A stretch of DNA of 64,000 bases from JAVVHH01 sp963848035 (GCA_963848035.1 CAWKCD010000001.1:3162001-3226000), one strand, 5' to 3'. Positions 8,454 through 18,165 are shown, counted from the stretch's first letter. Notes: generated by a model not told the origin, from the letters alone. Made by a program: numbers and translations.

Positions 8454-10307
8454 CTAAAGTCGGTTGCTCGGCGCGGCCGCGACCTGTTGCGGCAGGTCCG
8501 GCATGAGGCTGATCCGTGCTTGTCCGTCGCGCCGCGCCGCGTTCAGCACCGCCTGCATCATGTCGAACTCGGCCGCGCTGCAACGTTGATGGTCGGTCGA
8601 AACGCTGAACTCCCGCGAGACGGTCAGCGCGCCGTCCTTGAGGCTGTATTGCGCAACGTAGCTGACGTTGCCGCCGCTGATCCGGACACCGGACGGCACG
8701 GCTTGCAGCTGCATGCCGTGCGGCAGCAGCAGCACGATCTGCTCGGTCTCGCGGCCCGGAAAGCAGGTGTGCCAGCCATCCTCGGTCTGTCCCGCGCTCA
8801 GCAGCAGCCGACCGGGGCGGCCGAACACGCCCAGGCCGCCCGGGATCGTGAACGGGATCGTCCCGCTTTCCGGCAGCTTGTCGTCGAGCGCGAACCACCC
8901 GTCCACTTGATAGAGTCCGTCGGCGTTGTCCGGCGAGTTGAAGGCGTAATGACCGGTGCCGGGCGTACCGAGCTGCCGCAATTGCGAGTTCGCGGCATAG
9001 GCGGGGCCGCGGCCCTCGAACCAGGCCGCCATCGATCGGAGCGCGATGCTCTGCGGCCCATCGGCCGTGGTGGTGGTATGGCCGGTGATCGCGCCATCCT
9101 CGCTGATGCTCGCCTCGGTCCGCGTGCTGAGCACGATGCCTTCGCGCGGCATTGCCGGTGTCCGCGCCGTCCGCGCGTCGCGCAGGTCCGCGATGACGAT
9201 TGGCTTGTCGTATTCGCCCGAAGGCAGCAGGCCGAACGGCGCATAGGCGGCGGTGCTGTCCAGGAACAGGTCCAGCGACGGCACGTAGGTGATGACGTGA
9301 TCGAGCGCGCTCAGCCCCGGCGTTTGCGGCAGATCGTAGCGGTTGTGCATGCTGATCAGCGCCGGATTGGCCGCGATCCCCTTGGCGGACAGCAACGCCT
9401 GCAGCAACGCGGCGTGGTCTTTGCAATCGCCCCAACCCTCCGCGAGCACCGTCTCGGCATCCCGCGGCACGACGCGACCCTTGCCGAAGAAGGTCGCCAC
9501 ATAGCGGATCTCGGTCGCGACATAGCGGTACAGCCGAAGCGCGGTCTGCCGCTCGTCGAGCCCATCCGGAGCCAGCCGGTCCGCGAGCGCGCGGACCTCC
9601 GGGCCCGGGGCGGAGGCTGGAAAGGCGCGGGCGGCATAGGCCAGGCCGATCGAGCGATAATCGGCGAAGCTGGATGCTTCGAGCGCGATCGCGCCGTCGG
9701 CATGTTTGGCCAGGCGCCAATGCCGCCGCGTGCGGCCGTCCGGCTCCAACTCCGCCGGCAACTCCTCCAGGCCCGAAGTGCCGGTTTGCAGCGTCGCTCC
9801 CGGCGCGACGCTGATGTGGATGTCGACGGCCTCGGTGGTGAAGCTGCCGCCGGGCTCGAGGGTGAGGAGGAACTGGCCGGGGAACATCGTCTCGTGCGTC
9901 GTCCGCCGCAATTCGTAATGGACGGTGTCGCCGGCGGAGACCTGCGGGAACACGATGGTGCGGACCGTCAGGGCGCTGAATTGCGGCGCGCTCGCGCTGG
10001 TCGACACGGCCTTGTCCATCACCGATCCGGGCGGCACGGGCAGGATCCTGCCGTCCCGCTTGCGCGTGTATGCCGCCGTCAGCTCGACTTGCTCGAGGTC
10101 GGCGGCGAAGCTGTAGGTCTGTTGCGCGAGTGTCTGCGCGATCGCGTTCGTGTCGGCGCGCACCTCCCACATCTCGGTCGCGGTCGAGGTTCCGTCAGCG
10201 GCGACGCGGTAATCCAGCACCGCCGAGCGGTGCCAGTAGGGGCCGGTGGCATGCGCCTGGGCGGTCGCGAGGACCGACATCAAGAGCGCCCAGTGGAACA
10301 GCCGCAT
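8454..10307 (-). CDS. DUF3857 / transglutaminase-like secreted protein
   Basis: 617 residues. A signal peptide (about 1-20) precedes a DUF3857 beta-rich domain (about 25-200) and a transglutaminase-like core. The core has the catalytic triad: C295 in GWGDCKDHAAL, H337 in LDHVITYV and D350 in LFLDSTAAY. A C-terminal beta domain follows. Members are periplasmic or outer-surface proteins whose target is unknown. Start at the ATG giving the signal peptide. It is transcribed away from dgoK and convergent with tarD. Confidence 0.8.
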   Translation of the reverse strand: MRLFHWALLMSVLATAQAHATGPYWHRSAVLDYRVAADGTSTATEMWEVRADTNAIAQTLAQQTYSFAADLEQVELTAAYTRKRDGRILPVPPGSVMDKAVSTSASAPQFSALTVRTIVFPQVSAGDTVHYELRRTTHETMFPGQFLLTLEPGGSFTTEAVDIHISVAPGATLQTGTSGLEELPAELEPDGRTRRHWRLAKHADGAIALEASSFADYRSIGLAYAARAFPASAPGPEVRALADRLAPDGLDERQTALRLYRYVATEIRYVATFFGKGRVVPRDAETVLAEGWGDCKDHAALLQALLSAKGIAANPALISMHNRYDLPQTPGLSALDHVITYVPSLDLFLDSTAAYAPFGLLPSGEYDKPIVIADLRDARTARTPAMPREGIVLSTRTEASISEDGAITGHTTTTADGPQSIALRSMAAWFEGRGPAYAANSQLRQLGTPGTGHYAFNSPDNADGLYQVDGWFALDDKLPESGTIPFTIPGGLGVFGRPGRLLLSAGQTEDGWHTCFPGRETEQIVLLLPHGMQLQAVPSGVRISGGNVSYVAQYSLKDGALTVSREFSVSTDHQRCSAAEFDMMQAVLNAARRDGQARISLMPDLPQQVAAAPSNRL

Positions 10308-10372
10308 CCGCTACCCCCAATCCGCAATCTCCATATTCGATCACGGAACGGTGAAGATGCAATTAAGATGCC

Positions 10373-10395
10373 TACGGATTCAAATCCTAATCGTA
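10373..10395. promoter_or_regulatory. Possible operator palindrome upstream of dgoK
   Basis: TACGGATT and AATCGTA face each other across 8 bases, a near-perfect inverted repeat apart from one extra G. It lies 11 bases before the dgoK start in the divergent gap. A sugar-acid regulator of the GntR or IclR type would be expected to bind such a site, but no regulator gene is in the window. Confidence 0.25.
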
Positions 10396-10405
10396 AGGTG
10401 CTGAG

Positions 10406-11279
10406 ATGATCGGAATTGATTGGGGTACCACCAGCCTTCGGGCCTATCGGCTCCTGGGTCGTTCGGTGCTCGACCGGCGCGACTCGGCGAACGGCATCAG
10501 CAGCATTGCGCCCGGTGGGTTCGAGTCCGTGCTGCTCGACACCGTCGGCGACTGGTTGGCGCAGGGCGAGACCGACATCCTGATGGCGGGCATGATCGGC
10601 AGCCGGCAGGGCTGGATTGAAGCGCCTTACCTCGCGTGCCCGGCCGGGCTCGACCGGCTCGCCTCGTCGCTCCAGCCGTCCCGTTCCGCGCCGGGCGCCT
10701 CGCGATCGTGCCGGGATTGCGCGGCGAGGATCCGAGCGGCACGCCCGAAGTGATGCGCGGCGAGGAGACGCAGCTCGCCGGGCTCGTCGGCTGGAGCGGC
10801 CCGTCCGCATTGGCGTGCCTGCCTGGAACGCACTCGAAATGGGCAGTCGTCGCGCAGGAAAGTGTCACAAATTTCGTCACGGCGATGACCGGTGAGATTT
10901 TCTCCGCGCTGCGGAACGCCACCATCCTGGGCCGCATGATGCAGGACGGCCCGACCGATCCAGCGGCGTTCCTCCGCGGCGTCGCTCGCGCCGGCGAGCC
11001 CGGCGGCTTGCTGCACCATCTCTTCGGCGTCCGCACCCAAGGCCTGTTCGGCACGCTCTCCGACACCGAATTCGGCATCCTACCTCTCCGGCTTGCTGAT
11101 CGGACACGAGATCGAGGCGGCCGCTCCCGCCGGCACGGTGCACCTGATCGGCGCGCCGACGCTCTGCGGGCTCTATGCGATGGCGCTCCAGCAGCGCGGG
11201 GTCACCACCGTTCAGGCCCCGGCGGATCTCGGCGGCGCTCGGTTTGGCAACGATAGCGGAGCGCGCAGGATGGAATTGA
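10406..11279 (+). CDS. dgoK: 2-dehydro-3-deoxygalactonokinase, frameshifted
   Basis: The N-terminal phosphate loop MIGIDWGTTSLRAYRL, then MAGMIGSRQGWIEAPY, CLPGTHSKWAVV and FGTLSDTEF are diagnostic of DgoK. It phosphorylates 2-keto-3-deoxygalactonate to KDPGal. Three single-base changes break the frame: near 10678 (one base missing), 11082 (one extra G) and 11232 (one extra G). After correction the protein ends LATIAERAGWN with a TGA at 11277-11279, overlapping the start of the aldolase gene by 10 bases. The start has AAGGTG six bases upstream. Confidence 0.82.
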
Positions 11280-11888
11280 AATCTCGTTTGGCCGAGTGCG
11301 GGCTGGTGGCGATCCTCAGGGGCATCCGACCCGACGAGGCGGAAGGCGGTGGTCGAGGCGCTGATCGCTGCCGGATTGGTCGTGATCGAGGTGCCGCTCA
11401 ACTCGCCGCAGCCGCTCCGCACCATCGAGACGCTCGCGCGCCGCTTCAGCCCGAAGATCCTGATCGGCGCCGGCACGGTGATGACGACCGCGCAAGTCGG
11501 CGACGTCGTGGCCGCCGGCGGAAGGCTGATCGTCACGCCGCATGCCGATCCGGACATCGTCACCGCGGCCAAGGCCGGCGGCGCGATCGCGGTGCCGGGC
11601 TTCTTCACGCCCGCCGAGGCGTTCCGCCTGCTCGCGGCGGGCGCCGACGCGCTCAAGCTGTTCCCGGCCGAAGCCGGCAGCCCGGCGATGCTGCGCGCGC
11701 TGCTCGCGGTCCTGCCGCCCGGCACGATGCTGCTCCCGGTGGGCGGCATCGACGCCGGCAACATTCCTGCCTGGCGCGCGGCCGGCGCCGCCGGCTTCGG
11801 CATCGGCTCGGCCATCTTCAAGCCCGGTGACAGCGCCGAGACTGTGGCCGCCAAGGCAAAAGCGCTCGTCGCCGCAACGAAAGTCTGA
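11270..11888 (+). CDS. dgoA: 2-dehydro-3-deoxy-6-phosphogalactonate aldolase, frameshifted
   Basis: A class I KDPG/KDPGal aldolase of about 205 residues. Visible are GLVAILRGIRPDEA, the Glu in VIEVPLNSPQPLRTIE, GAGTVMTTAQV, and the Schiff-base lysine in DALKLFPAE. The SPQP form is typical of KDPGal rather than KDPG enzymes. One extra G near 11343 separates the first 25 residues from the rest. It cleaves KDPGal to pyruvate and glyceraldehyde-3-phosphate, directly after DgoK. Confidence 0.85.
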
Positions 11889-11929
11889 CCTCGGTTGCCC
11901 CGCCAGCGCGGCGGGGCTAGCGTCTGCGC

Positions 11930-13552
11930 ATGCAGAATAACGGGGTGGATACGTTCGATTACGTCATCGTGGGCGCGGGAGCGGCCGGCTCCGTGCTCGC
12001 GAACCGGCTCACCGAGGACCCTAACGTCAGCCTGTGCGTGCTTGAAGCCGGGCCGCCCGACAGCAATCCGTGGATCCACATCCCCGCCGGGTTCACCAAG
12101 ACGCTGTTCGATCCTGGCTTCACCTGGCAGTTCAAGACCGAACCCACCGCGCTGACCGGCGGCCGCGCCATCGCCACCACGCAAGGGCGCACCGTCGGCG
12201 GTTCCTCCTCGGTCAACGGCCTGATCTACAACCGCGGCCAGCCGGCCGATCTCGACTCCTGGGCGCAGCGCGGCAACCGCGGCTGGGGCTACGAAGACGT
12301 GCTGCCTTACTACCGCAAGAGCGAACGCCGCATCGGCTTCGGCGAGTCCCGCCGCGGCCGCGAGGGCGCGCTGCCGATCACCGACATGGACTGGATCCAT
12401 CCGCTCTCGGAAGCCTTCATCGCCGGCTGCGTCGGCATGGGGATACCCCGCAACCCCGACTACAACAGCGGCGACCAGGCCGGCGTCGGCTATTACCAGC
12501 GCATGATCTACAAGGGCCGCCGCGTCAGCGCTGCCGTCGCGTTCCTGCGCCCGGCCTTGCGCCGGCGGCAGATCGACCTGCGCACCAACGCCCGCGCCTG
12601 CGGCATCATCTTCGAGGGCAAGCGCGCCGTCGGCATCCGCTATCTGACCGAGCAGGGCGGGACGCCGCATGAAGTGCGCGCCCGCCGCGAAGTCATCATC
12701 AGCGCCGGAACCGTCAACACCGCCCGGCTGCTGCAGATCTCCGGCGTCGGCGCGCCGTCCTTCCTCGGCGAACTCGGCGTCCCCGTGGTCCACGACCTGC
12801 CCGGCGTCGGCGAGAACTTCCGCGACCACTATGCCGCCCGCTTCGTCATGCGCGCCAAAGCCGGCACCAAGACGCTCAATGAACTCGCCCGTGGCCCACG
12901 CCTGGGGCTGCAGGTGCTGCGCTGGGCCACGGGCCGCCCCAGCATCCTGGCCACCTCGCCATCGCACGTGCACGTTTTCTGGAAGTCGTGGGACGGCGCC
13001 GACGCGCCGGATCTGCAATGCGTCTTCACCCCCGGCAGCTACAAACAGGGCCGTACCTATATACTGGACGACTACCCCGGCATGACCGCCGGCGCCTGGC
13101 CGCACCGTCCGGAGAGCAAGGGCCATGTCCGCGCGCGCACCACCGATCCCTTCGTCGACCCGGTGATCCAGCCGAACTACCTCTCCGACCCGATGGACCA
13201 GCGCACCCTGATCGGCGGCATGCGGCTGCTCCGGCGTATGTTCGCGACCCCGGAACTCGCTCCCTTCGTCGACAGCGAGACGCTGCCCGGCCCGGCGGCG
13301 CAAACCGACGACGAACTGCTCGCCTTCGCCAAAGAGAACGGCACCACCACCTACCACCTGATCGGAACCGCCAAGATGGGTCCCGCCACCGACCCTGGCG
13401 CGGTCGTCGACGACGAGTTGCGCGTCCATGGCATGGAGCGGCTTCGGGTGGTCGACGCGTCCATCATGCCGAGCATGCCGTCTGCCAACACCTACGCGAC
13501 CACCTTGATGATCGCCGAACGGGGCGCCGACCTGATCCGTCGAGCCGCCTGA
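11930..13552 (+). CDS. GMC-family FAD-dependent oxidoreductase (choline dehydrogenase-like)
   Basis: 540 residues. The FAD dinucleotide fold is DYVIVGAGAAGSVLANRL near residues 8-25. The GMC signature GRTVGGSSSVNGLIYNRG follows near 85-102, and the second signature (AGTVNTARLLQISGVG) near 257-272. The C-terminal active-site region has TTYHLIGTAKMGP and SIMPSMPSANTYATTLMIAERGADLI, with the conserved His and Asn. Substrate is probably an alcohol but cannot be assigned. sorA begins 11 bases after its stop. Confidence 0.85.
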   Translation: MQNNGVDTFDYVIVGAGAAGSVLANRLTEDPNVSLCVLEAGPPDSNPWIHIPAGFTKTLFDPGFTWQFKTEPTALTGGRAIATTQGRTVGGSSSVNGLIYNRGQPADLDSWAQRGNRGWGYEDVLPYYRKSERRIGFGESRRGREGALPITDMDWIHPLSEAFIAGCVGMGIPRNPDYNSGDQAGVGYYQRMIYKGRRVSAAVAFLRPALRRRQIDLRTNARACGIIFEGKRAVGIRYLTEQGGTPHEVRARREVIISAGTVNTARLLQISGVGAPSFLGELGVPVVHDLPGVGENFRDHYAARFVMRAKAGTKTLNELARGPRLGLQVLRWATGRPSILATSPSHVHVFWKSWDGADAPDLQCVFTPGSYKQGRTYILDDYPGMTAGAWPHRPESKGHVRARTTDPFVDPVIQPNYLSDPMDQRTLIGGMRLLRRMFATPELAPFVDSETLPGPAAQTDDELLAFAKENGTTTYHLIGTAKMGPATDPGAVVDDELRVHGMERLRVVDASIMPSMPSANTYATTLMIAERGADLIRRAA

Positions 13553-13563
13553 AGGAGATGCTG

Positions 13564-14761
13564 ATGCAGCCGATCGATCGGAGGAAAGCGTTGGCGCTGG
13601 CAGGCGCCGGGCTGCTGGTGGGGCGGGGCGCGGCGCGGGCGGAGACGGTGACGCTCCCGTTCGCCAACGGCGAGCGGCCGCTCGTGCAGTATCCCGGCAA
13701 GCGCGCCTTGGTGCGGATGACGACCCGGCCGCCGCAGCTGGAAACCCCGTTCGCCGTGTTCGACGAAAGCCTCATCACCCCGAACGACGCCTTCTTCGTA
13801 CGCTACCATCTCGCCGACATCCCGCTCGAGATCGACGCCGCCACCTTCCGCGTCGCCATCAAGGGCGCGGTGAAGACGCCGCTGTCGCTCAGCCTGGACG
13901 ATCTGAAGCGCCTCGGCGGCACCGAGATCGTCGCCGTCAACCAATGCTCCGGCAACGGCCGCGGCTTGTTCGAGCCGCGCGTCGCGGGCGGGCAGGCGGG
14001 CAATGGGCTGATGGGCAACGCGCGCTGGCACGGCGTGCCGCTCCGGACGGTGCTCGAGCGCGCGGGCGTGGCGGACGGCGCGGTGCAGGTGCGCTTCGAT
14101 GGGCTGGACGGTCCGGTCTCGGACAAGACGCCGGATTTCGTCAAGGCGCTGCCGATCGAGCATGTCATGGACGGCACGGTGATGCTGGCCTGGGGCATGA
14201 ACGGCGCCGACCTGCCGTGGCTTAACGGCTATCCGCTGCGCCTCGTGGTCCCCGGTTATTACGGCACCTATTGGATGAAGCACCTGAACGAGATCACCGT
14301 GGTCGATCAGCCGGTGAAGACGTTCTGGATGGATACCGCTTACCGGATCCCCGACAATGACTGCAACTGCGTCGAGCCTGGCACCGCGCCGGCCAAGACC
14401 AAGCCGATCGGCAGATACAAAGTGCGCAGCTTCATCACCTCGGTCGCCGATCGCGGCCCGTTCCCCGCCGGGCGCGCCACCGTGCTGAAGGGCATCGCGT
14501 TCGATGGCGGCAGCGGCATCAAGCTCGTCGAACTCTCCGCCGATGGCGGCCAGAGTTGGGCGGCGGCGACGCTCGGCGAAGATCTCGGGCGCTTCTCCTT
14601 CCGCGGCTGGCAGCATCCGCTTACGCTCGAGCCCGGCGAGCACACGCTGCATGGTCCGCGCCACCGCCAATGACGGCCAGACGCAGCCGGCCAAGCAGCC
14701 GTGGAACCCCTCCGGCTATCTGCGCAACGTGATCGAGACCGTAACGGTGAGGGCAGCATGA
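13564..14761 (+). CDS. sorA: Sulfite dehydrogenase molybdenum subunit SorA, frameshifted near 3' end
   Basis: About 398 residues. A twin-arginine signal (DRRKALALAGAGLLVG) is followed by the sulfite oxidase fold. Mo-cofactor ligand C128 lies in VAVNQCSGNGRGLFEP, with PGYYGTYWMKHL further on and a C-terminal dimerisation domain. An extra C near 14654 breaks the frame; the true end is PWNPSGYLRNVIETVTVRAA. The start at 13564 is preferred to the ATG at 13558 because AAGGAG lies six bases upstream. It oxidises sulfite in the periplasm and passes electrons to SorB. Confidence 0.87.
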
Positions 14762-15060
14762 GGCGCGTTCTCGCAGCGGCCTTGATCGCCGCAACGCCCG
14801 CGCTCGCGGCGCCGCAGAGCTATACCTTGCCCGCCGAAACCGCGACGCTCGCGGCCGGGCCGAACCTCGACCTCGTGCAGCAGAACTGCGCCGCCTGCCA
14901 CAGCGCCGACTACATCTCGACCCAGCCCCGGCGCACGAAGGATCCGCACGGCTTCTGGCAAGCGGAGGTCACCAAGATGCAGAAAGTCTACGGGGCGCCG
15001 ATCGAGGACGCCGACATCGCGAAGATCGTCGACTACCTCACCCAGACCTACGGCAACTGA
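14758..15060 (+). CDS. sorB: Sulfite dehydrogenase cytochrome c subunit SorB
   Basis: 100 residues. A signal peptide (MRRVLAAALIAATPALA) precedes a small monoheme cytochrome c domain with CAACH (C44, C47, H48), the heme site. A Met ligand is probably in VTKMQKVYG. It overlaps sorA by four bases (ATGA), matching the known sorAB heterodimer. It takes electrons from SorA and delivers them to the respiratory chain. Confidence 0.87.
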   Translation: MRRVLAAALIAATPALAAPQSYTLPAETATLAAGPNLDLVQQNCAACHSADYISTQPRRTKDPHGFWQAEVTKMQKVYGAPIEDADIAKIVDYLTQTYGN

Positions 15061-15063
15061 CGG

Positions 15064-16209
15064 TCAGCGCCGCCAGGTAAGCGTCGAGCCGACGGCGTAG
15101 TTCCAGACCAGGCTCATCGCCGCCCCGACCACGCCCGCACGCCACCACGCCTCGTGCCCGTCCGTGAACAGCAGATAGGCGACGTTGAGGTTGGCGACGG
15201 CACCAACGGTGCAGACGGCCGCGAAGATGACCATGCCGGCCAGCCGCCGTGTACCGCGCAGCCGCTTGTCGCGGAAGGTGATCTCGTTGTTCAGAACGAA
15301 ATTGCCGACGATGGCGACCGCGGTGGCCAGCGACTGCGCCGGCCCGAATTGCAGCCCGGTCATCAGCGCCGTCCGCAGCACGAGCAGGTGCGCCAACAAA
15401 CCGAACGCCCCGATGATCGAGAACATGACGAAGCGGACCGGGATCACCCAACCCACCAGCTTGTCCACCAGCATCAGCGCGAACTCGAACAGCACCCCAG
15501 CGTCCAGCTTGCTCTCGCCGGCGACGCGGGTGCGGAACGTGTAAGGCAGCTCGCGCACCCGCGGCCTCTCCGGCAGCGAGGCCAGGACGTCCAGCAGGAT
15601 CTTGAATCCAATGCCGGACAGCCGTGGCGCCGCCCGTTCGAAGACGCTCCGCGGCAGCATGAAGAAGCCGCTCATCGGGTCGGAGACGTCGGTGCGCAGG
15701 ACGAGACGGCTGAGCCGTGTGGCAACGTCGGACATGCCGGCCCGCGTTCGGTCCCAGGCGCCGAGCCCGCCGCCATCGACGTAGCGGCTGCCGACGACAA
15801 CGTCCGCCTCCCCGCCCTGCAGAACCGACAGCATTTGCGGCAGCAGCCGCTCGTCATGCTGCAGGTCGCCATCCAGCGCGGCGATGAACGGCGCGAGGCT
15901 GCAGCGCGCGCCCTCGATGAACGCCGAAGCGAGGCCCCGCCGCCCGGTCCGATACAGCAGCCGCACGCGATGGTCGGCCCGGCCGATCGCGGTCACCGCC
16001 TCGCGGGTCCCGTCGGACGAGCCGTCATCGACGAAGACGACTTCCCACGCGATCCCGCCGAGTGCCGCGTCCAGCTTGTCGACCAGCGGCGCCACATTGT
16101 CGCGCTCGTTCAGCACGGGGACTATGATCGAGAGGTCCGGCGCGGGGAGGAGCGGGATCCGTAGATCGGTCGAGCCATGTCGGATGGAGAGGGGTGCGGT
16201 CACGGTCAT
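15064..16209 (-). CDS. GT2 polyprenyl-phosphate glycosyltransferase with GtrA domain
   Basis: 381 residues. The N-terminal GT-A domain has LSIIVPVLNERDNV, FVDDGSSDGT (near 60) and AALDGDLQHDERLLPQ (near 110), as in dolichol-phosphate mannose/glucose synthases. From about residue 250 there are four membrane helices of the GtrA type. Such fusions make polyprenyl-phosphate sugars on the cytoplasmic face and may flip them. The neighbouring GT39 protein could be the user. It is convergent with sorB (3-base gap). Confidence 0.83.
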   Translation of the reverse strand: MTVTAPLSIRHGSTDLRIPLLPAPDLSIIVPVLNERDNVAPLVDKLDAALGGIAWEVVFVDDGSSDGTREAVTAIGRADHRVRLLYRTGRRGLASAFIEGARCSLAPFIAALDGDLQHDERLLPQMLSVLQGGEADVVVGSRYVDGGGLGAWDRTRAGMSDVATRLSRLVLRTDVSDPMSGFFMLPRSVFERAAPRLSGIGFKILLDVLASLPERPRVRELPYTFRTRVAGESKLDAGVLFEFALMLVDKLVGWVIPVRFVMFSIIGAFGLLAHLLVLRTALMTGLQFGPAQSLATAVAIVGNFVLNNEITFRDKRLRGTRRLAGMVIFAAVCTVGAVANLNVAYLLFTDGHEAWWRAGVVGAAMSLVWNYAVGSTLTWRR

Positions 16210-16234
16210 GCGTTGTAAAGCGCCTGCTCGCTCC

Positions 16235-17722
16235 TTACCACACGAGCGCCCGCACCGACGGCGTGGCGCCGGGCGTGTCCTGCAACGCGATCCGCGGCCG
16301 ATCCAGCGATGCGGTGACCGCCGAAGCCCAGAGATGGTCCGCCTGGCGATAGATCAGATAGACCGGCTCGCCGCTGGCGATGGCCCGCCGCGCATCGACG
16401 AGCGAGATCTTCGGCAGCTTGAACGCCCGCTCCGAGACGATCGTCTCCGCCACGGGCTGCGTGCCGTCGGAGCCCTGTTCGAGCCGCACCAGGTTCGGCG
16501 CATAGAGCTTGAGCGCAGCCGGCGGGGTGCGCGGGCCGAGGATGACCAGCGCCGACGGAGGCAAAGGCGGGAGGTGGCCGAGAAACCGCCAGTCCTCCTT
16601 GAGCTGCCCGGCATGCATCTGCTGCATCGTCATGGTCGACAAGAGAGCGGCCAGCACGACCACCGACACCGCCCTCAGCCGGCCAGACAGGGCCTCGCCC
16701 AAGACCACAGCCAACGGCACCCAGAGCCAGAAGATGGTCCGGTCCAGCAGAACCGGCCGTTTGATGCTGATCGCCACCATCGCCGCGAGGAATACGCAAG
16801 GCACCCCCACCACCACGAGGAGCGTCCGCCGGTTCGGCCGCCAGCCCGAGGCGATGATCAGCAGCGCTATCGCTGGCACGCCGATCTCGGCGATCCGCAT
16901 CGCCTGCGAACTCATCTCCGGGCCGGCCAGGAACAGCCCGGCCAGCTTCTCCAGCCACCACCGGCTGATCTCCGGGATCCAGGTCACCGCCGCCCCGGCC
17001 TTGGGCGAGATCAGCGTGGATACGAGAGGCGCCGCGACGACGGCGACGACCAGGTTCGCCAGACACCACCGCAGGAAGGAGGCGCGGCTCAACAGCCGCC
17101 GGGTTCCCATGGCCGCCGCCAGCGCCATCGCGTTGAATGCCATGATCGCGATCGTCGACGTCGGGTGCAAATAGACCGCCAGCATCGCACCGACGACATA
17201 CAGCGTCAGTGGCCGCAGCTTGTCGGGTCGTCGGAGAAATTGCGCGAAGCCGAACAGAGCCAACGCGAGGGCCGCGGTCTGCAACGCGTAGCTGCGGGCC
17301 TCCTGCGCGAAGAACACGCTCTCCGGCGCAGCGGCGAAAATTGCGCTCGCGATCAGCGCCGGCGTCTGCCGCCCCGACAGCTCGCGCCCGATGGCCCATG
17401 TCAACGCCACCGCCGCCACCGAGCCGACGATGCTCGGCAACCGAAGCCAGAACGCGGACCTGCCGCCGAGATGCTGGATCAGCCAGATCAGGCTGTAATA
17501 GAGCGGCGACGTCGGCTCGATCGACATCCCCTCGGTCCACATCGTCTGCAGACCCAGTTTCGGATAGGTCAGCGTGAACAGCTCGTCGGTCCACAACGGT
17601 GCCCGATCGATGTTGATGAGGCGGATCGTCAGCGCGAACAGCAGGACGCCGGCATAGGCGAACGCCAGCGCGTGACGGCCGAGCCGCGGTCCGATCGGTC
17701 CTTGAGAGGCAAGCGTGAGCAT
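16235..17722 (-). CDS. GT39-family membrane glycosyltransferase
   Basis: 495 residues with about eleven membrane helices. The first loop has RAPLWTDELFTLTYP with the acidic D-E pair, and a second loop has FFAQEARSYAL, both typical of the PMT/GT39 superfamily. A soluble C-terminal tail starts near residue 390. It lies 25 bases upstream of the GT2-GtrA gene on the same strand, so the pair probably makes and uses one polyprenyl-linked sugar. Acceptor unknown. Confidence 0.72.
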   Translation of the reverse strand: MLTLASQGPIGPRLGRHALAFAYAGVLLFALTIRLINIDRAPLWTDELFTLTYPKLGLQTMWTEGMSIEPTSPLYYSLIWLIQHLGGRSAFWLRLPSIVGSVAAVALTWAIGRELSGRQTPALIASAIFAAAPESVFFAQEARSYALQTAALALALFGFAQFLRRPDKLRPLTLYVVGAMLAVYLHPTSTIAIMAFNAMALAAAMGTRRLLSRASFLRWCLANLVVAVVAAPLVSTLISPKAGAAVTWIPEISRWWLEKLAGLFLAGPEMSSQAMRIAEIGVPAIALLIIASGWRPNRRTLLVVVGVPCVFLAAMVAISIKRPVLLDRTIFWLWVPLAVVLGEALSGRLRAVSVVVLAALLSTMTMQQMHAGQLKEDWRFLGHLPPLPPSALVILGPRTPPAALKLYAPNLVRLEQGSDGTQPVAETIVSERAFKLPKISLVDARRAIASGEPVYLIYRQADHLWASAVTASLDRPRIALQDTPGATPSVRALVW

Positions 17723-17743
17723 CGCGGAACGGCCGCGGCCGGA

Positions 17744-18085
17744 TCAGGCGTTGTCCGCGCCGCTGCCGCTGCCGGTGATGTTGGCGCGGGATGGCGCAGC
17801 GCCGCCCGGCTCGATCGTACGGCTGATCGCGGCGACTTCGGCATCGGCATCCGCATCGCTCAGCGGTGCTTCGGCCGTCTCCGTCACACCTCCTTCCGCC
17901 ATCACCTCGGCCACAGCCTCGGGATCGGTGCGTTCCGCCTGTTCCAGCAGCTCCGCCGCGCGCCCTTCGTCGCCCGCAGCGCGCGCCTCGGCGGCCGCTT
18001 CGGTCAGCCGACGGGCGGTCAGCCGCTTGTCGCCGCTATCGTCGTGGTCGGCGGAAGTGGTGCCGTGTCTCAGATCATCGCTCAT
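17744..18085 (-). CDS. Small acidic hypothetical protein
   Basis: 113 residues, very acidic and Ala/Glu-rich, with a helical middle (LTARRLTEAAAEARAAGDEGRAAELLEQAE) and no Cys or Trp. No family recognised. The start at 18085 (MSDDLRHG) has AGGGCGGG upstream; a longer form would add nine residues. It is divergent from the stress-promoter gene at 18166, with 80 bases between. Confidence 0.5.
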   Translation of the reverse strand: MSDDLRHGTTSADHDDSGDKRLTARRLTEAAAEARAAGDEGRAAELLEQAERTDPEAVAEVMAEGGVTETAEAPLSDADADAEVAAISRTIEPGGAAPSRANITGSGSGADNA

Positions 18086-18120
18086 GCCCGCCCTAACGTG
18101 ACCTTCGATCAAGGGTTGCT

Positions 18121-18146
18121 GGAACGAGGAGGCGTCACGAAACGTT
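18121..18146 (+). promoter_or_regulatory. EcfG-type general stress promoter
   Basis: GGAAC (18121-18125), 17 bases, then CGTT (18143-18146): a full match to the alphaproteobacterial EcfG sigma-factor consensus GGAAC-N16/17-CGTT. It points at the gene starting at 18166. The leader would be short, about 12 bases, which just includes the GAGGAGA ribosome site. Confidence 0.6.
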
Positions 18147-18165
18147 AAGCGCCGAGGAGAACGTC

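Noticed and set aside
10373..10395. tRNA T-arm-like sequence (GGATTCAAATCC)
   Set aside because: No acceptor, D or anticodon arms can be drawn around it.
10877..13429. 850-codon open frame opposite the GMC oxidoreductase and aldolase genes
   Set aside because: It is the mirror of high third-position GC in real genes; its translation has no recognisable domain, and it crosses several plus-strand genes.
18095..18119. Second EcfG-like site (GCAAC-N16-CGTT) on the minus strand toward the gene starting at 18085
   Set aside because: Its -10 element would lie only about 10 bases before the start codon, so transcription would begin inside the ribosome site.
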